Source: Zonotrichia leucophrys gambelii | Taxonomy: Eukaryota; Chordata; Aves; Passeriformes; Passerellidae | Direction: 5' to 3' | Length of the DNA: 64,000 nt | NCBI RefSeq assembly: GCF_028769735.1 | Contig: NC_088194.1 | Location: 1,186,319 to 1,250,318, forward strand | Part shown: positions 37,818-48,900 of the stretch, piece by piece | How positions within the stretch are numbered: position 1 is the stretch's first letter | Layout: the number at the start of each line of letters is the position of its first letter | Program-made: the position numbers and the translations under genes | The notes under the pieces: generated by a model | Seen by the model: the letters and a program-made list of their open reading frames with translations, nothing else | The model's database searches: none | What the model was told of the DNA's origin: nothing

Positions 37818-38078
37818 GCCCCCAAACCAGTGAAATCCCTCCCCAAACCCCAGGATCTGCAGGCTCTGGGTGGGTGGCAATGCCCCCAAACCATTGAAAT
37901 CTCTCCCCAAACCCCAGGATTTGCAGGCTCTGGGTGGATGGCAATGCCCCCAAACCACTGAAATCCCTCCCCAAACCCCAGGATCTGCAGGCTCTGGGTG
38001 GATGGCAATGCCCCCAAACCACTGAAATCTCTCCCCAGACCCCAGGATCTGCAGGCTCTGGGTGGATGGCAATGCCCA
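37818..38078 (+). repeat. minisatellite array (64-bp unit)
   Basis: Four units of CCCCAAACCCCAGGATCTGC plus AGGCTCTGGGTGGATGGCAA with a regular 64-bp period. Confidence 0.95.
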
Positions 38079-38214
38079 CAGCCCTGAGGAGCCCCTGCAC
38101 TCATCCCTGCAGCCCCCAAAGGGTTAACCCTCATCTCTGGAGCTGCTCAGAGCATTGCTGGCTCCCAGGGGCACAGCCCTCACCCAGCCCTGATTTTAGG
38201 CCAAATCCCTCTCT

Positions 38215-39358
38215 GGGATTTCAGTATTCCTATATTCCAATGCATTCCAATATTCCAACAGCCCTGTATTCCTGTGTTGAATATTCCAACATTCCCATAT
38301 CATAACAGTCCTGTATTCTTATACTGCAATATTCCTGTATTTTAATAATCCTATGTTTCAATATTCCTAGATTTCAATATTCCAACAACCCTGTTTTCCT
38401 AAATTCCAACATTCTTAAATTTCAGCATTCCTGTATTCCAATATATCCCAATGTATTCCAATATATCCCAATATATCCCAGTATATCCCAATATATTCCA
38501 ATATATTCCAATGTATTCCAGTATTCCAACAGCCCTGTATTCCTGTGTTCAATACACCAACATTCCTGTAAGTCCTGTATTCCTATATTGCAATATTCCG
38601 ATATTTCAACAATCCTATGTTTCAATATTGCTAGATTTCAATATTCCAACAGCCCTGTTTTCCTAAATTCCAACATTCCTAAATTTCATAATTCCTGTAT
38701 TCCAATATATCCCAATATATCCCAATATATCCCAATATATTCCAATATATCCCAATATATTCCAATATATCCCAATATATTCCAATATATTCCAATATTT
38801 CCCAATATATTCCAATATATTCCAATATTCCAACAGCCCTGTATTCCTGTGTTCAATATTCCAACATTCCCTCATACTAACAGTCCTGTATTCCTATATT
38901 GCAATATTCCTATATTTCAATAATCCTGTGTTTCAATATTCTTAGATTTCAGTATTCTTAGATTTCAATATTCCAACAGCCCTGTTTTCCTAAATTCCAA
39001 CATTCCTAAATTTCAGCATTCCTGTATTCCAATATATCCCAATATATCCCAATATATCCCAATATATCCCAATATATCCCAATATATTCCAATATATTCC
39101 AATATTCCAACAGCCCTGTATTCCTGTGTTCAATATTCCAACATTCCCACATACTAACAGTCCTGTATTCCTATATTGCAATATTCCTATATTTCAATAA
39201 TCCTGTGTTTCAATATTCCTAGATTTCAGTATTCCTAGATTTCAATATTCCAACAGCCCTGTTTTCCTAAATTCCAGCATTCCTAAATTTCAGCATTCCT
39301 GTATCCCAATATATTCCAAAATTCCAACAGCCCTGTATTCCTATGTTCAATATTCCAA
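38215..39358 (+). repeat. AT-rich minisatellite with higher-order structure
   Basis: Basic 10-bp unit AATATATCCC/AATATATTCC and variants. A longer block containing CAACAGCCCTGTATTCCTGT, TAACAGTCCTGTATTCC and CAACAGCCCTGTTTTCC returns at about 38257, 38527, 38831, 39108 and 39325. Confidence 0.95.
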
Positions 39359-39384
39359 CCAGAAGATTGAACCAATGTCCACCC

Positions 39385-40110
39385 CAGGCCTGGGATGTGA
39401 ACCCACACTCACCCCAGACCATGGGATGGGAACCAGAACCCACCCCAGGCTCTCAGATGTGAACCCACACCCACCCCAGGCTCTGGGATGTGAACTAGAA
39501 CCCAACCAGAACATGGGATGTGAACCAGAACCCAACAAGAACCCACTCCTGACCATGGGATGTGAACCAGAACCCACCCCAGGCCATGGGATGTGAACCT
39601 GAACCCACCCCAGACCATGGGATGTGAACCAGAACCCACCCCAGACCATGGGATGGGAACCAGAACCCACCCCAGATCCTGGGATGTGAACCAGAACCCA
39701 ACCAGAACCCACCCCAGACCATGGGATGGGAACCAGAACCCACCCCAGGCCCTGGGATGTGAACCAGAACCCATCCCAGAACATGGGATGTGAACCAGAA
39801 CCCAACCAGAACTCACCCCAGGCTCTCAGATGTGAACCAGAACCCACCCCAGGCACTGGGATGTGAACCAGAACCCACCCCAGGCCATGGGATGGGAACC
39901 AGAACCCACCCCAGGCCCTGGGATGTGAACCAGAACCCATCCCAGAACATGGGATGTGAACCAGAACCCAACCAGAACATGGGATGTGAACCAGAACCCA
40001 ACCAGAACCCACCCCAGGCTCTCAGATGTGAACCAGAACCCACCCCAGGCCCTGGCATGTGAACCAAAACCCAACCAGACCATGGGATGTGAACCCACAC
40101 CCACCCCAGG
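39385..40110 (+). repeat. minisatellite array (about 31-33 bp unit)
   Basis: More than 20 units of GGGATGTGAACCAGAACCCA plus CCCCAGNCCAT. Stop-free for about 660 bp on the minus strand by virtue of unit composition. Confidence 0.95.
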
Positions 40111-40451
40111 CTCTCCAGGAGTGCAGGAGCTGAGCTCGACCCCAAATGTGACCCCACAAATGCCCTGCCCAGCCCCATCCAGCAGTCCATGCCCAGCTCC
40201 TCACCATGCTGTGCTGGTACCCACCGTGCTGCAGCCTGGCATCCCTTGCCAGCGTTGCCACAGCAACCACAGAAACACAACAAACACCAACAACACACAG
40301 CAGACAGTCGGCAAACATTCCCCTCTTATTTTCTCCCTGCTTTGCTTTGTGCTTTTTCCCCCTCTCTCCCACAAGGAAGCTGCTGCCATCAGAAGGGAAC
40401 AGCAGAGTTATCCCTCAGAGCAGCCTGTGCCAACTATGGGGCAGAACCCCT

Positions 40452-40566
40452 GGACACTCTGGGGTTTGTAGGGACACCCTGAGGTTTGCAGAGACACTCT
40501 GGGGTTTGTAGGGACACCCTGAGGTTTGCAGGGACACTCTGGAGTTTGTAGGGACACTCTGGGCTG
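40452..40566 (+). repeat. minisatellite array (20-bp unit)
   Basis: About six units of GGACACTCTGGGGTTTGTAG alternating with GGACACCCTGAGGTTTGCAG. Confidence 0.9.
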
Positions 40567-40709
40567 CAGGACTCCAACCAAACCAGCCTGGTGAGATGTG
40601 AAGAGCTGAATGCCTGTGCTGTACCCTGGTTCAGCAAATTTCCTCTCCCTCTCACACATCTCTCCACATGCACCTACTTAAACACACAGAGTTTTCTTAA
40701 CCCTCCCTC

Positions 40710-41093
40710 TGTCACAGACACATTTTATGGAAAATCCTTTCTTTAGGATTTTTTCTCCTGAGGAGCTGAGAGGCCTCAGGAACAAAATGTAAACAATGGT
40801 TATCTGCTGCTGTGGAATGCAACAGGGGGTCTTGATTAGCCCATGTTAATTGTTTCTAATTAATGGCCAATCACAGCCCAGCTGGCTCGGACACAGAGTC
40901 TGAGCCACAAACCTTTGTTATCATTCCTTCTTTTTCTATTCTTAGCCAGCCTTCTGATGAAATCCTTTCTTCTATTCTTTTAGTAGAGTTTTAATATAAT
41001 ATATATCATAAAATAATAAATCAAGCCTCCTGAAACATGGAGTCAGATCCTCATCTCTTCCTTCATCCTCAGACCCCTGCAGACACGGTCACA
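40710..41093 (+). mobile_element. solo LTR, family A, copy 1 (downstream of IQGAP3)
   Basis: TGTCACAGACA... to ...GGTCACA, about 384 bp, with a TATA-like stretch and an AATAAA about 65 bp before its 3' end. It is followed immediately by the block duplicated at 55113. Confidence 0.85.
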
Positions 41094-41444
41094 TTCCCTC
41101 ATTCCATTTTTTTTAACCTTATTTTTTTTCCCAAAGTCCACCCATCTGGCAGCTCCTTTGTGCTCCTGGAGGCAATTCTGGCAGTGAGTGAGGAGGGAGC
41201 AGGAGCAAGGCTGGAGTTGCTGAGGGACCTGGGGAGGTGGCACCTTCAGCACAACCCTGGGGACGCTGTGTCACAGCTGGGTGTGCAAGGGGTTAATGCA
41301 AGCACAGTGATGCCCTTTGGGGGCATTAATGCAAGCACAGTGATGCCCTGTGCCATGCAGGGAGTGCTGGTGGTGCCTGGGTGCTGGACAGGATGTGCTG
41401 GGGCTGGTCCAGGTGAAACAAAACCTCCCTGTGCCTACAGAGGG
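41094..41444 (+). repeat. duplicated block, copy 1
   Basis: About 350 bp almost identical to 55113-55460. It contains an internal 32-bp doubling of TAATGCAAGCACAGTGATGC and starts at a T-rich run directly after an LTR end, as in the other copy. Confidence 0.9.
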
Positions 41445-41700
41445 ACAGGACACAGGGGAATGGCTTCCCAGTGCCAGAGGGCAAGGTTAGATGGGATTTT
41501 GGGAGGAAATTCTTCCTGTGAGGGTGCTGAGGCCCTGGCACAGGTGCCCAGAGCAGCTGTGGCATCCTTGGGAGTGTCCAAGGCCAGGTTGGATGGGGTT
41601 TGGAGCACCATGGGATGGTGGGAGCTGTCCCTGCCCTTGGCAGGGGTGGCACTGGATGGGCTTGAAGGTCCCTTTGAACCAAACCATTGTGGGATTCTCT
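41445..41700 (+). repeat. CR1 LINE 3' fragment
   Basis: It runs to the CR1 terminus (CTTGAAGGTCCCTTTGAACC...TGTGGGATTCT) and is preceded by GTGTCCAAGGCCAGGTTGG. Confidence 0.85.
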
Positions 41701-42819
41701 GGTATGAAACACAAACCCCAGAGGGAGCCAAATTTTCTCCTTTTCCCCAATAACCATCTCAGGATGGTGTCAGCTTGGGGCAGGAGCTGCTTTTCCTCAC
41801 AGGGGCTGTGCTGGATCTCCTGCACCTCCAACCCTCAGCCCTGGGATTGCTCTGGGGGATCCATCCTTGGAGCTGGGGCCGCCCTGAGCCTCTGCAGCCA
41901 CTCGGAGCCCTCACAGGGCTGTGCTCACCCAGCACTGAGCTCTTCTCCCCAGCTTGCAATGACATCTAGTGGAGCTCAGCCAGCCAGGCCTCCTCCAGCA
42001 CTCCCAGGGATTCATTTTCCCCTCCCAGCTCCTCTCCAAAGCGTGTGGGCAGCAGGCAAGAGGTGGCACCCTGATTCTGAGTCATGGCTGGCCACAGCAC
42101 GACTTCCCAGAGCCAAAAACAAAAAAATAAAAATCACTTTTTCCACAGCAACACTGAGTCCCCTGCAGCCCATGCTGCAACTCTGCTTAGTGAATAGCTG
42201 GGATTGGTGTTATTAGGTAGAGTTCTTTACCTCAGGGTTCCCCTCCATCCCCAAAGCACCCCAAAAAAGGGGTTTCAGCGTGCCAAATGCTGCTGGTGCA
42301 AAGCCAGTGGCTGCTTGGCTGCTGGGGGAGGAGGCTGGCAGCAGCAAACCACAGCCAGAGACATGCTGGATCCTCCTCTAAAGGCAAGCAGGGAAAAAAA
42401 AATAAACAAATATGGTAAGCAGAAGATAAAAACCCATGTGGTAATGGGAATTGTGCAGCAGCAACTTTCCCCAGGATCCTGTCCCTGCAGATGGTGCAGC
42501 ATCCAACAGGTTAATGGCAGCCTGGTCCTATTTTAAACACAGCAAAGTGCTGCAGCTTGATCCCACTTCATTCCTGTAGAGATATAATCATAGTCTTTAG
42601 GAGACGTAATCATAGTATTTATTTAAGAATTAAGTGTGTCTGAAAGTGGCCTAAATTCCCTTTAGTGCAAGAGCTGAGCTGGTGCCTCAGCACCTGACTC
42701 TGCACTGCTGGGAGGAGCTGCTCCCTGGCCAGGGGCTCAGGGGGCTGCAGAAAATGTCAGCAGCCTCAAACACCCTGGGAAACAAAGGGAGAGGAGCACA
42801 GGGAAGTGATCATCCAGAG
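41701..42819. other. unique spacer downstream of IQGAP3
   Basis: No gene or repeat family recognised. GAGATATAATCATAGT/GAGACGTAATCATAGT is doubled at 42580-42620. Confidence 0.35.
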
Positions 42820-43957
42820 AAATCCTGCGTTTCCTGATACATCTTTATTTTTACTTCTGATACGTCTTTATTTACATCTTTACAAGCAGAGGCAGCACAG
42901 CAGCAATCCAGCATGGATGGGGATAGAATAAGCACAGTTTGAGGCATTTCTATGAGAGGAGGGAAAATAAAACACATAAAAACCTCACAAACAAACATCA
43001 CTTTCCAAAGACAAGACAGAGCTTGGATGTCAATAGATCAGGTAGCCCTGAGCTGCCCCAAGGTCCCATGGCAGTTACTGAGCTGGGAGGGAGACATAAA
43101 GCATTTTATAAACCAACACTTCACATGTGTAAACCTCTGCATAAAATTAAAATTTTTCTATTGCACCTCAATGTACTAGAGAAGAGCTCACAGGTGTCTT
43201 CACAAGCAGTTATTACCTCTCTGTTCTGGCTTCTCACTAACCCTCCATATAAAAACTGATTCTGACATTTCCCAAGCCTTAGTGTGAGGAAGAAATATAT
43301 TTATATAATAAATACATATATATATATTTATGTATATACATCCATATCTAGATAGATATGGATATACATATAAATATAGATATATATATTTCTTATATAA
43401 ATATATTTCTATATTCATATATAAATATAGATATGGATAGATATCCATATCTATATTTATATATATGTATCCATACATATAGATATGGATACATATATAA
43501 AAATATCTATATATTAATATATAGATATAGATATCAATATATAGAGAGATAGATAGATAGAGAGATAGAGAGATAGATAGATAAATTAGATATATAGATA
43601 AATAAGATACCTTTATTATATCAGTAAAAGCTGTGTAGTGTCCAGAAATACAGAGTGGGCTGCTGGCTGTGGGCAACACAAGAATTAAACAGCCAAAACA
43701 CCCAGATTAAATAGATTTTAAAAGCTGCAGAAGCTTTGGCAGTGCATCCTCCTGCAGGGAGGTTGGGCACTGGTTCAGTACCAAGCTCGGGGTGCCCAGG
43801 GCTGGGGCTGGGCCCTGTGTTCCTCACTCAGGCACTGAATCCATGCAGGAAAGCTCCATGGCCAGCAGCAGCTCCCCTGCCCTGGCACCACCAACCCTGA
43901 GGTCTCTTTGGCAGGTTTCCATTGCCCCCCTTCCCTCCAGCCCCACCCCTGACCCTG
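42820..43957 (-). other. IQGAP3: candidate IQGAP3 3' UTR with alternative poly(A) signals
   Basis: Downstream of the stop, a minus-strand AATAAA lies at 43612-43617, right before an AT microsatellite. Two more lie close together near 42844 and 42868, inside a short near-duplicated stretch. Any of these could define the transcript end, giving a 3' UTR of about 0.35 or about 1.1 kb. No transcript evidence is available, so the boundary is a guess. Confidence 0.4.
43290..43612. repeat. AT microsatellite of ATATAGAT/GATA units
   Basis: Irregular ATAT, ATAGATATGG and a terminal (GATA)n block. It lies next to a minus-strand poly(A) signal of IQGAP3. Confidence 0.9.
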
Positions 43958-45984
43958 TCACTTCTTGAAGAACTTCTTGTTGAGGAGGAAGATGAGCAGG
44001 TTGACGTTGACCTTGGCCTTGTGGAACATCTTCATGACTGCTACACCCTCGTACTGCAGCTGCAGCAGGTCCTGTGGGAGAGGGGACTGTCACTGGCACT
44101 GTGCCCTGCCAGGGAAGCCCTGCTGGGTGCCCAGCCCGGGCACAGGGAGCTGGGTTTGTGTCAGAACCCAGGAAACTCCTCTGGCTGCCCTGGAGGGCTC
44201 CAGACCCTGCCAGGGGGCCCAGAGACCTTAGCATGAAGCCAAAGAGCCCTGTGCCTTTGATTTTAACCCATGGAGAAAATTACCAGCTTTATGTAAGTAT
44301 TTACAAGTCACGAGAGTTTAAGCAGAATGATAGTTAGTTTGTCACAGGGTGAAAAAGTAAAACTTTGGGGTTTTTAGAATAGGGCTTCAGAAGCCAAGAT
44401 GGAGGTATTTGGGTGTGCCTTGTCCTTCCTCTTTCTTCTTCTTGGCCTCCATCTTCTGGGTGATGGTGGCACTTTAGGATTGGTTTAGAGTAGAAACTCA
44501 CTGTCTAACATAGGTGATAGGTATTGGGAAGTTATTGTGAATTATTGGGAAATTATTGTGAGCCAACCACAGCTTCATGCCAATCGTAGTAGAATCTACC
44601 CCTCTCGCTAACTTTGAAAGCTGATCCTCCCTAATATCATCTCAATCATTAAGAAGCTATGAACCAGCATTAGCCTTTTAAGCTAAAGAAAGAGGGACCT
44701 CCCCTCCTTAATGATATGCCTCAACTAAATCCCAGCCCCTGATTTTTTATCATGTACACGTAGTTTTAAGTATAAAAAGATAACACCACCCTGAGGGCAG
44801 TCAGTGTGCCACAGCCTGACCTGCCAGACAGACCTCAGCAGGCCAGGAAAAGAATGTTAGAGATAACAGAGAATAAACAACCTTGAAAACCACAGCCAAA
44901 GAATCCTGACTCCTTCTTCAATCTCAGGGCTGGGAAAATGAGACTTTCTGACACCTTTGGGTCATCTCAACCACATAAACCCCAAGAGGGCAGGGCTGCA
45001 CATGGGCTCCAAGTCCCCACAAGAGCTGCAGGTGTGGGGACAGCAGCCAGCCCCACATGCCCTGGCTGTCCCCATCCCTGTGAGCCCCAGGAGCTGCAGG
45101 ACAGGTTTCCCACCTGGTAGTGCAGCTGGAAGTCCTCCATGTCGATCCCCATGAATTTGGCTTTCACCTGGAACTTCCCTGATTCCTCACAGGGGATGAT
45201 GTCAAAAACCACGTTCTTGAGCCTGAGAAGACAGAGCCACTCACTGCCAAAAGCTTTAACACAGCCAGGGAGCAGCTCACCCACCCAGTGCATCAGCACA
45301 GCAGCCACACCAGACCCACAGCCCAAACCCCACTGCAAATCCCAACTTTCCTACACAAAACTTGTCCCACATGGCAGGACAACAGTGGCCCACGTGCATC
45401 CTCCTCCTCCTCTGTTATTTTCCTCTACCTGCCCAAATTTTCATAGAATCACAGAATATCCTGAATCAGAAGGGACCCACAGGGATCATTAAGTCCAGCT
45501 CCTGGCCCTGCACTGAATAACCCCAAGCAGGAGCTCCTCCCCTGGGGCAGGGTCACTCACTGGCTGGGTGGCAGGTCCTGGATCTCCAGCAGCACCCCCT
45601 TGTCCCACAGCTGGGCTGCTGTGTAGTGCAGAGATGGCAGCTTCTTGCTCTTCCCACTGCCCCTGGAAGAGAAGGGAGCACATGCTGAGAGCTCATCTCT
45701 GGCCATCTGTGACCCCTTGGATCCCCAACATCTCCAGGACTCACAACAACCAGAGAGCAATGAAAACAAATAACATTTTTCTTTAAAAAATTACTGATTT
45801 TTGGTAAGGAACCTCACTTGTTGCTGGCTGCCAAGTTGTCAAGGCAGGTCTTGATGTACTGGTTGTAATAATCAATTTGCTCCTCATAAAACAGAGTCTT
45901 GGCATCGAGGCCCTCCAGGGTGTGCCTCAGCTTCAGGAGCTCCCTGCGGCGCTGCTGCCGGTGCCGCCGCTGGTTCCGGATGTC
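43958..45984 (-). CDS. IQGAP3: IQGAP3 exons 33-36 of window: RasGAP C-terminal domain (RGCT) and stop
   Basis: Exons 45818-45984, 45561-45662, 45114-45222 and 43958-44071 encode window residues 1433-1595. In IQGAP1 the RGCT domain binds E-cadherin/beta-catenin, CLIP-170 and phosphoinositides. Visible: [70 protein letters not shown] and the terminal [19 protein letters not shown] followed by TGA at 43958-43960. A basic cluster and the intact C-terminus argue for a functional gene. Confidence 0.96.
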
Positions 45985-48900
45985 CTGCAGGAAACAGCAG
46001 CGCCAGAAAACCAACGTTTGTCATGAAAAACTTAACCAGAGCAGGAGCTCTGGGGGTTTAGGGGTGATTCCCAGCTCAGCACACCTTGGCCAGCTCATCA
46101 ATGAGCTCCTGGTAGTGGCTGGCAGAGTGCACCAGCCCCAGGCTCTCCAAGCGCCGCAGGTTGCGGATGACCTTGCGCTTCTTCTCCTCCATGGAGAGCT
46201 GGCTGTTGGCAGCCAGGCAGGGGTGGTGCTTCAGCTGCTGGGCAGAGGGCTGGGCATCCCACAGAGCTCGCTGGCACACCAGGTGCTCATGGGCAGCTTC
46301 CTAAAGATGAGAAAGGGTCAGCCTGGAACACAGCTGGAATGGGGTACAGAGATGGAACAAGCGAACTCTGCGGGATTCTCATTCTCTGAACCTGAGAGAA
46401 GCAGAGAAAAGAATGATCAAAACAATTCTTATCTCATTTGCTGTGCCTGTGCTGTGCCAAAGTGGAATGCAATATGGAGATGGTTTACCCAAAGTGATGG
46501 TGTTTTGTTGTCTTGACCAATCTCTGCAAACTGTGTCCTGACAGTCACACGATTTTGTGCAGTTGAGTGCTTGTGCAGTTTCAGCTTATAGTGTAGAATA
46601 ATATAGTATAATTAAGTAATTAATTAGCCTTCTGATATAATGGAGTCAGATTAATCATTTCTCCCTGCCACAGGGGTCACCTTGAATTTACCATACAACT
46701 CCTTCACCCACACTTTGATGTGGCCCAGAACAGGTGATTTTTCTGAAAACCAGAGTCCAGGCACTGCTGGATCACAAGAGCAGTGGCCAAACCTCTGAGA
46801 GGAGCAGGGCAGCTTTTTGCTGAGAACTTTTTCACCCTTTGCCCACCAAGTTTTTCAGTTCATCCCTAGCAGCAGCCTCACACATCTCACCTCATGCTCT
46901 GAGGCTGGTGTCCACAAGATGTCTGGGAGGGAATCTCCTGCTTGGCACTGGATCAAATCCACCAGCATCTGCTTGGTGCTAGAGACCAGAGGGAGACGTG
47001 AGGAATCTGCTCCAGACCATCACCCTCCACCCAATATTCAGTTGCCTCCCAAGGGTTTTTTGCCCTCCTTGAGCATCCCAGTACCCTCCTGATGCCCCCA
47101 GAGCCCATCCTCACCTCAGCAGCAGGCTCCTCGTGTCACTCTCCTCGCTGCTGGCCACTGGCACCAGCTTGTTGGTGAGGGTGAGGGAGATCTCTGTTCT
47201 GCTGAGCTGGGAGAGCTGCTCAGCACTGCTGTCCCCCAGGCTGCCAACACTGTCCCCTGTGAGGGCACAGAGAGCCCTGCTAGCTGTGTTGGGCTCCAGA
47301 GGGCTGGCTTTCCATGCCCAAAGCAATCCAGCTCAAGCTTTGTGCAAGGAAAGGGTGCCCACGTCCACCCTCCTCCCATCAGGTCCCACAATCCAACCTA
47401 CCAAGCAGCGACTGGACTGTAGGGAGCTCATCAAGATCCTCCAGGAGCTCGTGCAGGGGGTCACTGGGGTGTGATGTGATGGAGTCCTGGTGCTCCAGCA
47501 GGAGCTGGACAGTGCAAGGGATGAATCAGTGGCAAGGGGGATGCAAATGGAGAGTGAGGGAGGGCCACCATTCACACCCAAGAGGGGATGGAGAAGATCT
47601 GAGGTTTGCAAAAGGACAAACCTGCAGAATCTAGGTTATTTCCTTGCTTAGAAGAGAAGAAAAGGGTCAGGAAGAGAGAAGCTGTGCCAGGGGTGGAATA
47701 CAGAAGAAGAATGGGAGGAAACCCAGCAGAAAGCCCAGGGGGTGGGAGCAGAGGAAACAGAGCTTGCCCTGAGCTTTATGCCCCGACCTTGTGCGTGTTG
47801 ATGAGCTCCCCCACAGTGATGTAGATGACTGGTTTGGCCACTGCCACCATCTCTGAGTACTCATCCATGTCAAACCTCTCCTCAGGCTCAGGGACACAGC
47901 AGGCAGCAGAGATGAACCTCCTGCAGGGACAGACCCCTTTGCTCAGCCCCAGACCCCTACCACAGGCTCCAAGCCACCCTCCCACCCCATGACCATCACC
48001 TGAACTTGCTGTGGGTGTGCTCCAGGTACTGGTTGAGCCCGCAGAGGTGGGCACTGTCCCCCTGGAAGGCCTTGTGGGCAGCGGCGTGCTGCAGCACCTT
48101 GGCGATGGAGGCCAGGCTGCGGCGCTGCTCGGGGCGCAGGGCCACCCCCGCTGACATGTCCACGATGTCAAAGCCATCAGGGGCCACCACTGCTGGGTTC
48201 ATGAAGCGGTAGTAGAGCAGGTTCCCCACGATCTAGGATGGAGACAGGCTGGGGAGCATTTGGGTTAAGGCCCAAGGAGGTGACACCTCAGCAGGGAAGT
48301 GTCGCAGACATCTTTTATGAAAAATCCTTTCCTTAGGATTTTTTCTCTTGAGAAGCTGAGAGGCTTCAAGAACAAAATGTAAACAATGGTTATCTGCTGC
48401 TGTGGAATGCAACAGGTGCATCTGTGATTGGTCCATGTTGGTTGTTTCTAATTAATGGCCAATCACAGTCAGCTGGCTCGGACAGAGAGCCCAAGCCACA
48501 AACCTTTGTTATCATTCTTTGCTATTCTATTCTTAGCCAGCCTTCTGATGAGAACCTTTTCTTCTATTCTTTTAGTATAGTTTTAATGTAATATATATGA
48601 TAAAATAATAAATCAAGCCTTCTGAAACATGGAGTCAGATCCTCATCTCACCCCCAGTCTGAAAACTCCTGTGACCACCGTCACAGGGAAGGACGTTTCA
48701 TCCTTGGTTAGGGCCCAAGGAGGTGACACCTCAGCAGGGAAGGATGTTTCATCCTTGCTCTGCATGGTAGGACTCTCCTGGAAGAGATGGCAGTGCAGGG
48801 AAAAGCCCACCCTTGGCATTTCCTTAGTGGCTCAAGGAAAATGTTGACCTGGAGGTGTTTTTAAGTTAAGAGGACCTTTGGTGGCCTTTGATGTACAGAC

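Noticed and set aside
39347..40012. 221-residue minus-strand frame
   Set aside because: A product of the 31-33 bp minisatellite, not a gene.
37818..40566. Regular repeat arrays considered as CRISPR
   Set aside because: Units are contiguous with no unique spacers, and the DNA is vertebrate.
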